Shown here in pieces: positions 40,756-44,348 of a stretch of DNA of 44,348 nucleotides. Where the stretch lies: contig JAJQAZ010000126.1 of NCBI GenBank assembly GCA_021203545.1, forward strand, positions 1-44,348. Direction: 5' to 3'. The stretch's first letter is position 1. Every line of letters begins with the position of its first letter. The DNA is from Tannerellaceae bacterium (GTDB taxonomy: Bacteria; Bacteroidota; Bacteroidia; Bacteroidales; Tannerellaceae). Both the position numbers and the translations under genes were made by a program. Below the pieces are notes generated by a model that was not told where the DNA came from, made no database searches, and saw only the letters and a list, made by a program, of their open reading frames with translations.

Positions 40756-42033
40756 TTAGCAGTTTTTTATCGGTTGAAGGATTCGCTCAAGTAAACGTAA
40801 TTCTTCGGTTACAATCTCAGCACGTGTAAGCATTTCCTGATTCACAGGCAGCTCTTTTCCATAATTTGTTATTAACCTATTTGGTAATTCCACTTCTAGA
40901 CGGTAATAGTTATCATTCGGAACTAAAGAGATGCTTTTAACATATCCATTAACTAAACCATACTCGTGATCCGGGTAATTTGCAAGCCGGATTATTACTC
41001 TTTGTCCTACCTTTGCTTTTCCTGACTTAAGAATTGGTAACATGGCTATACCGATTAATTCATCTTCCACTTCAGGAACAATCGTAAAAATAGTTTCTCC
41101 AGCTGTTACAAATTGATTTACATTCCAATATTTCGTAAAAGTAACTATTCCGTCTATTGGGGTACTTAAGCAATAATTCAGTTTCCAACTATTGATACTA
41201 TTTTGTAATGTTTCAAGTGATGTTCTATACTCTTGAAATATAACTGCATCTTGCTCTATTTGTTGTAAGCCCAGATCTAAAATATCGTCATTTATTTGTG
41301 CTATTTGAATTTGAAAATTTTCTAATGAAGCTAAGGAATTTTCCAGACTTGATCTGGATTGTAAAAAATCTTTATGTGAAAGTTCATATTCCGATGGTGA
41401 TATAATACTTTTTATAAATAATAATGAGTCTCGGGTATATTGACTTTCAGCTATTGTGTGCTGGTCTTTGATTATCTGATGTTGATTTTGTTGAATAGTA
41501 TAATAATTTTGATAACGCTCTAGTTGATGTTTTGCGGATTCAACTTTCTTTGTATAATAATCTAATAGTTTATAATTACTATAGTTGTTAACAGCGCGTA
41601 TAAATGCTGTGTAATCTTGCTGAATCTCACCCAGAGCAAAATCATCTTCATTTTGAATTCTAGCTAAAATGGAATCTGGTAAATCTCCAAAAGATTTTAA
41701 CCACCAGTCCAGGTGTTCAATATGATTCATTTGGGCCGGATTCTCTATAATTGCTAATACATTATTTCGAGTAACCTTTTCCTTATCCCGGATATTAACT
41801 ATACTTAATCGTCCGGAAGTTCTGGCAACAATGTGTGCAACTGGATTTGTACTACTTAGAGTCATCTCAGTTACAATCACATCAGGATATTTAAAAAAGT
41901 AACTTCCGATAAAAAGAGTAATGACAATTAGAAAAATTACAGTAATTCCATTACGAAATATCCAAGGTGGTATTTGGCCCATTATTTCCTGTACTTCTTC
42001 ACTTCGAACTTCTATGCCTTTATATTTATTCAC
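40756..42033 (-). CDS. HlyD-family secretion adaptor
   Basis: 425 residues. A periplasmic adaptor that links the inner-membrane ABC exporter to an outer-membrane channel. Short cytoplasmic N-tail, one membrane helix (about 29-49), lipoyl half-motif (AHIVARTSGRLSIVNIRDKEKV), a long coiled-coil (about 130-290), second lipoyl half (STPIDGIVTFTKYWNVNQFV) and beta-barrel domain. It follows the ABC gene by 21 bp. No TolC-like gene is nearby. Base composition is clearly more AT-rich than the genes left of 40 kb. Confidence 0.9.
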   Translation of the reverse strand: MNKYKGIEVRSEEVQEIMGQIPPWIFRNGITVIFLIVITLFIGSYFFKYPDVIVTEMTLSSTNPVAHIVARTSGRLSIVNIRDKEKVTRNNVLAIIENPAQMNHIEHLDWWLKSFGDLPDSILARIQNEDDFALGEIQQDYTAFIRAVNNYSNYKLLDYYTKKVESAKHQLERYQNYYTIQQNQHQIIKDQHTIAESQYTRDSLLFIKSIISPSEYELSHKDFLQSRSSLENSLASLENFQIQIAQINDDILDLGLQQIEQDAVIFQEYRTSLETLQNSINSWKLNYCLSTPIDGIVTFTKYWNVNQFVTAGETIFTIVPEVEDELIGIAMLPILKSGKAKVGQRVIIRLANYPDHEYGLVNGYVKSISLVPNDNYYRLEVELPNRLITNYGKELPVNQEMLTRAEIVTEELRLLERILQPIKNC

Positions 42034-42054
42034 GATCCTAATTTTAATTGGTTC

Positions 42055-44223
42055 TTAATTAAATTGTAATAAACCCCTTTTTTCAATTAAAGAAGAGTGA
42101 GTTCCTTCTTCAACAATGGAACCTTTTTCAAGTACAACAATATTATCAGCATTACGTACTGTACTGAGTCTATGGGCGACTATAAGTACTGTCCGTCCTT
42201 TATAGAATTTCTGCAAATTTTCCATAATCTCTTTTTCATTTGTTGAGTCGAGTGCATTGGTAGCTTCATCTAAAAAGATGAACTGAGGATTTTTATAAAC
42301 AGCACGTGCAATTAACAAACGCTGTTTTTGACCTTGGCTTAGACCACTGCCTTCTATACCAATTTTTGTATTATATCCTATCGGTAATGATTCAATAAAA
42401 TCTCTTATGTTGGCTACATTAACGGCATTTATTATACGATCTCTATCTATTCCTTCTACACTTAATACAATATTTTTTGTAATTGTGTCGGAAAAAATAA
42501 ATCCATCCTGCATAACTGACCCTGTGCAGGAACGCAATAAATGATGGTTAATATTTTGTAGAGGCGTATCTCCAATCTTAATTAATCCTTTGTTGGGTGG
42601 ATAAAAGCCTAATAATAATTTAATTAATGTTGTCTTTCCGCTCCCGCTAGCCCCAACAATAGCCGTTACTTTATTTTCAGGAATATATAAGTTGATGTTT
42701 TTTAGTACATAATTCCGATCTGTTCCATCATAGCTAAAACTTAGATTCTCAACTGAAATATTCTTATTATGCGGCAGATAATTTATTTTTGAAAGTGCTT
42801 CCTGTTCTTCATCTTTTTTTAAATGAATTTTCGCCAGACGTTCAAGACTTATCTTTGCATCCTGAAAAGATTGCGCGAAGCTGATAAACTGTTCAATTGG
42901 TGAGGACAACTGACCCACAATATAAATAAGTGCAGTCATCATACCTAATGTCATATCCCCATTTACAACCGCTTTTGCAGCTAAATAAGATATAAAGATA
43001 TTGGTTGTTTGATTGAAAAATATGGAGCCAAGCTGTTGATATTGACCTAATGTCAGTCCTTTTATACTTATTTTAAATAGTTTTACTTGGATTCTTTCCC
43101 AGTCCCATCTCTTTTCTATCTCACAATTATTCAGCTTAATTTCCTGCATACCAGTAATTAACTGGAATAAATTGCTTTGTTCGCTTGCAGCCTGGGAAAA
43201 ACGTTTAAAGTCTAATTGTCTTCGGTATTTCATAAAAAAAAGTATCCAGGTTACGTACAATGCATTGCCGACAATAAATATTACTAATATAGTAAGATTA
43301 TAATAACCTAAAACTATTCCAAAGACAATAAAATTTATAAGTGAGAATAAGGTGTTTATTGAGGAACCAGTTAGAAAAGATTCTATTCTATTATGATCTC
43401 CTATACGTTGCATAATATCTCCAATCATTTTAGTATCAAAATAATGAAGTGGCATTCTCATTAATTTTGCAAGGAAATCTGATATTAGAGCAATATTAAT
43501 ACGCGTATTCATATGTAAAAGGATCCAACTTCTTATAAAGTCAACGGATATACTAGCTATTGATATAATCACTTGACTAATGAGAATTAAAGTTATAAAA
43601 CTAAGATTACTATCTCTTATACCAATATCAACCAGTGCCTGTGTTAGAAAAGGGAATACTAATTGTAAAAGACTCCCTGTCAACATTCCGATTGCTAACT
43701 GTGAAAATTGTTTTTTGTAGGGTCTGAGGTATCTAAAGAAAAATGATAAGTTCTTTCTGCTGGATTCTTTTTCATCTTCCATTGAATAAAAGTCAGTAGA
43801 AGGTTCCAGAAGTAAAACAATTCCTATATTTTTCCCGTCCTTGTTAGTAGAAATAAAGGATTTCTTAAGTTCTTCCTCCGTATATGTTATAATTCCAATG
43901 GCAGGGTCTGCAATATAATACTTGTCTTTTTTTATTTTAAAACATACAACAAAATGATTTTGATTCCAATGTAATATACAGGGTAGATTAACTACATTTC
44001 TTAATTGATCTACTGTTATTCTTGCACTACTGGCTTTAAATCCTATTGATTCGGCAGCCTCGCCAATGCCAAGAAGAGAAACACCACTCCGGGTAAGAAA
44101 AGCCCGGTCGCGCAAAGTTTCCAATGAATAGTGCCTTCCATAGTACCGGCTTATCATCCGTAAACAGGTAGGCCCACAATCCATAGCATCAAGTTGTATA
44201 TATACGGGGAAATTGTTTTTCAT
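42055..44223 (-). CDS. Peptidase-containing ABC exporter (C39 type)
   Basis: 722 residues that process and export double-glycine leader peptides (bacteriocins or RiPPs). The N-terminal C39 cysteine protease has oxyanion-hole Q10, C16 (QLDAMDCGPTC), H90 (NQNHFVV) and D106 (IADPA), all intact. The membrane domain spans about 165-440. The nucleotide-binding domain has Walker A G524-T531 (GASGSGKT), signature LSQGQ from 628, Walker B FIFLDE (648-653) and H684. It is the first gene of an operon with HlyD; TATATTTG at 44256-44263 on its strand is its probable -7 box. Its peptide substrate is not visible and may lie beyond the right edge. AT-rich, suggesting transfer. Confidence 0.95.
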   Translation of the reverse strand: MKNNFPVYIQLDAMDCGPTCLRMISRYYGRHYSLETLRDRAFLTRSGVSLLGIGEAAESIGFKASSARITVDQLRNVVNLPCILHWNQNHFVVCFKIKKDKYYIADPAIGIITYTEEELKKSFISTNKDGKNIGIVLLLEPSTDFYSMEDEKESSRKNLSFFFRYLRPYKKQFSQLAIGMLTGSLLQLVFPFLTQALVDIGIRDSNLSFITLILISQVIISIASISVDFIRSWILLHMNTRINIALISDFLAKLMRMPLHYFDTKMIGDIMQRIGDHNRIESFLTGSSINTLFSLINFIVFGIVLGYYNLTILVIFIVGNALYVTWILFFMKYRRQLDFKRFSQAASEQSNLFQLITGMQEIKLNNCEIEKRWDWERIQVKLFKISIKGLTLGQYQQLGSIFFNQTTNIFISYLAAKAVVNGDMTLGMMTALIYIVGQLSSPIEQFISFAQSFQDAKISLERLAKIHLKKDEEQEALSKINYLPHNKNISVENLSFSYDGTDRNYVLKNINLYIPENKVTAIVGASGSGKTTLIKLLLGFYPPNKGLIKIGDTPLQNINHHLLRSCTGSVMQDGFIFSDTITKNIVLSVEGIDRDRIINAVNVANIRDFIESLPIGYNTKIGIEGSGLSQGQKQRLLIARAVYKNPQFIFLDEATNALDSTNEKEIMENLQKFYKGRTVLIVAHRLSTVRNADNIVVLEKGSIVEEGTHSSLIEKRGLLQFN

Positions 44224-44255
44224 GTTCTTTCACAAAAAGAGAATTAAATAGGATG

Positions 44256-44263
44256 CAAATATA
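44256..44263 (-). promoter_or_regulatory. -7 box for the exporter operon
   Basis: TATATTTG on the minus strand, 33 bp before the exporter ATG. No -33 match. The rest of 44264-44348 is AT-rich and carries no gene within the window. Confidence 0.45.
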
Positions 44264-44348
44264 ATACCAACTTAAAGAGAATTTAGTTAAAAATAAAGCT
44301 ATTCATAGTATGTAAATATTATAAAAGTTATATTAAGTTAAAATGTTG

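Noticed and set aside
42055-44223. Type I secretion of a large RTX-type toxin
   Set aside because: The C39 domain has an intact catalytic triad, which marks peptide leader processing rather than the inactive C39-like domain of RTX exporters.

Overview
The window looks like chromosomal DNA of a gut-type Bacteroidales bacterium. A Parabacteroides-like (Tannerellaceae/Bacteroidaceae) host is my best guess, with low certainty at genus level. The reasons are: promoters of the Bacteroidetes type (TAnnTTTG at -7, in three cases with TTTG or TTG about 19-20 bp upstream); few Shine-Dalgarno sites; lipoprotein TamA (TamL); the ileS-dksA-like-lspA-DUF4296 gene order; a serine-type sulfatase; a GH125 mannosidase; a Nudix-type xylose regulator next to xylB-xylA; and palindromic dispersed intergenic repeats.

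Layout. 1-700 has no protein gene but holds tandem hairpins and a closed 140-nt structured element. 0.7-5.0 kb holds two cation diffusion facilitators (opposite strands) and a secreted sulfatase. 5.1-5.7 kb is a ParE/RelE-type toxin-antitoxin pair. 5.8-11.6 kb is a housekeeping run: ileS (type 2, with a swapped GIHH signature), a zinc-less DksA-like protein, lspA joined in frame to a DUF4296 lipoprotein, and a small unknown gene. 11.5-14.7 kb holds an RNA methyltransferase and tamL. tRNA-Arg(TCT) at 14.8 kb is followed by the remains of an integrated element: a frameshifted, truncated tyrosine recombinase and an eight-unit array of ~22-bp repeats. 16.3-18.9 kb holds small membrane and hypothetical genes, a QueG-like Fe-S protein and a VOC protein.

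19.4-25.9 kb is a redox and accessory patch: iron alcohol dehydrogenase, a broken AraC regulator, a SymE toxin with a structured leader, a broken GxxExxY gene, an aldo/keto reductase, a broken Old Yellow Enzyme, DUF1330 and OsmC. 26.2-32.1 kb holds DUF1848, a YkvA-like protein, GH125, an outer-membrane protein whose 3' end is disrupted by a 68-bp partial duplication, and an XRE/S24-like regulator opposite a small gene. At 32.13-32.33 kb a rod-shaped RNA with its own -7 box and a T-tract resembles 6S RNA in architecture. 32.3-34.9 kb is a TrkH-TrkA potassium uptake operon. 35.1-38.7 kb is the xylose operon (frameshifted Nudix xylR, xylB, xylA), followed by three kinds of palindromic repeats. 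39.1-40.5 kb holds a cyclophilin-type isomerase and small genes. 40.5-44.3 kb is a visibly AT-rich block encoding a C39-peptidase ABC exporter and its HlyD partner; a recognisable cargo peptide is not in the window.

A recurring theme is single-base loss in or beside homopolymers (lspA junction, araC, Old Yellow Enzyme, xylR twice, GxxExxY). Either these loci are decaying or phase-variable, or the sequence has homopolymer errors. This must be settled before the fusions and pseudogenes are taken at face value.
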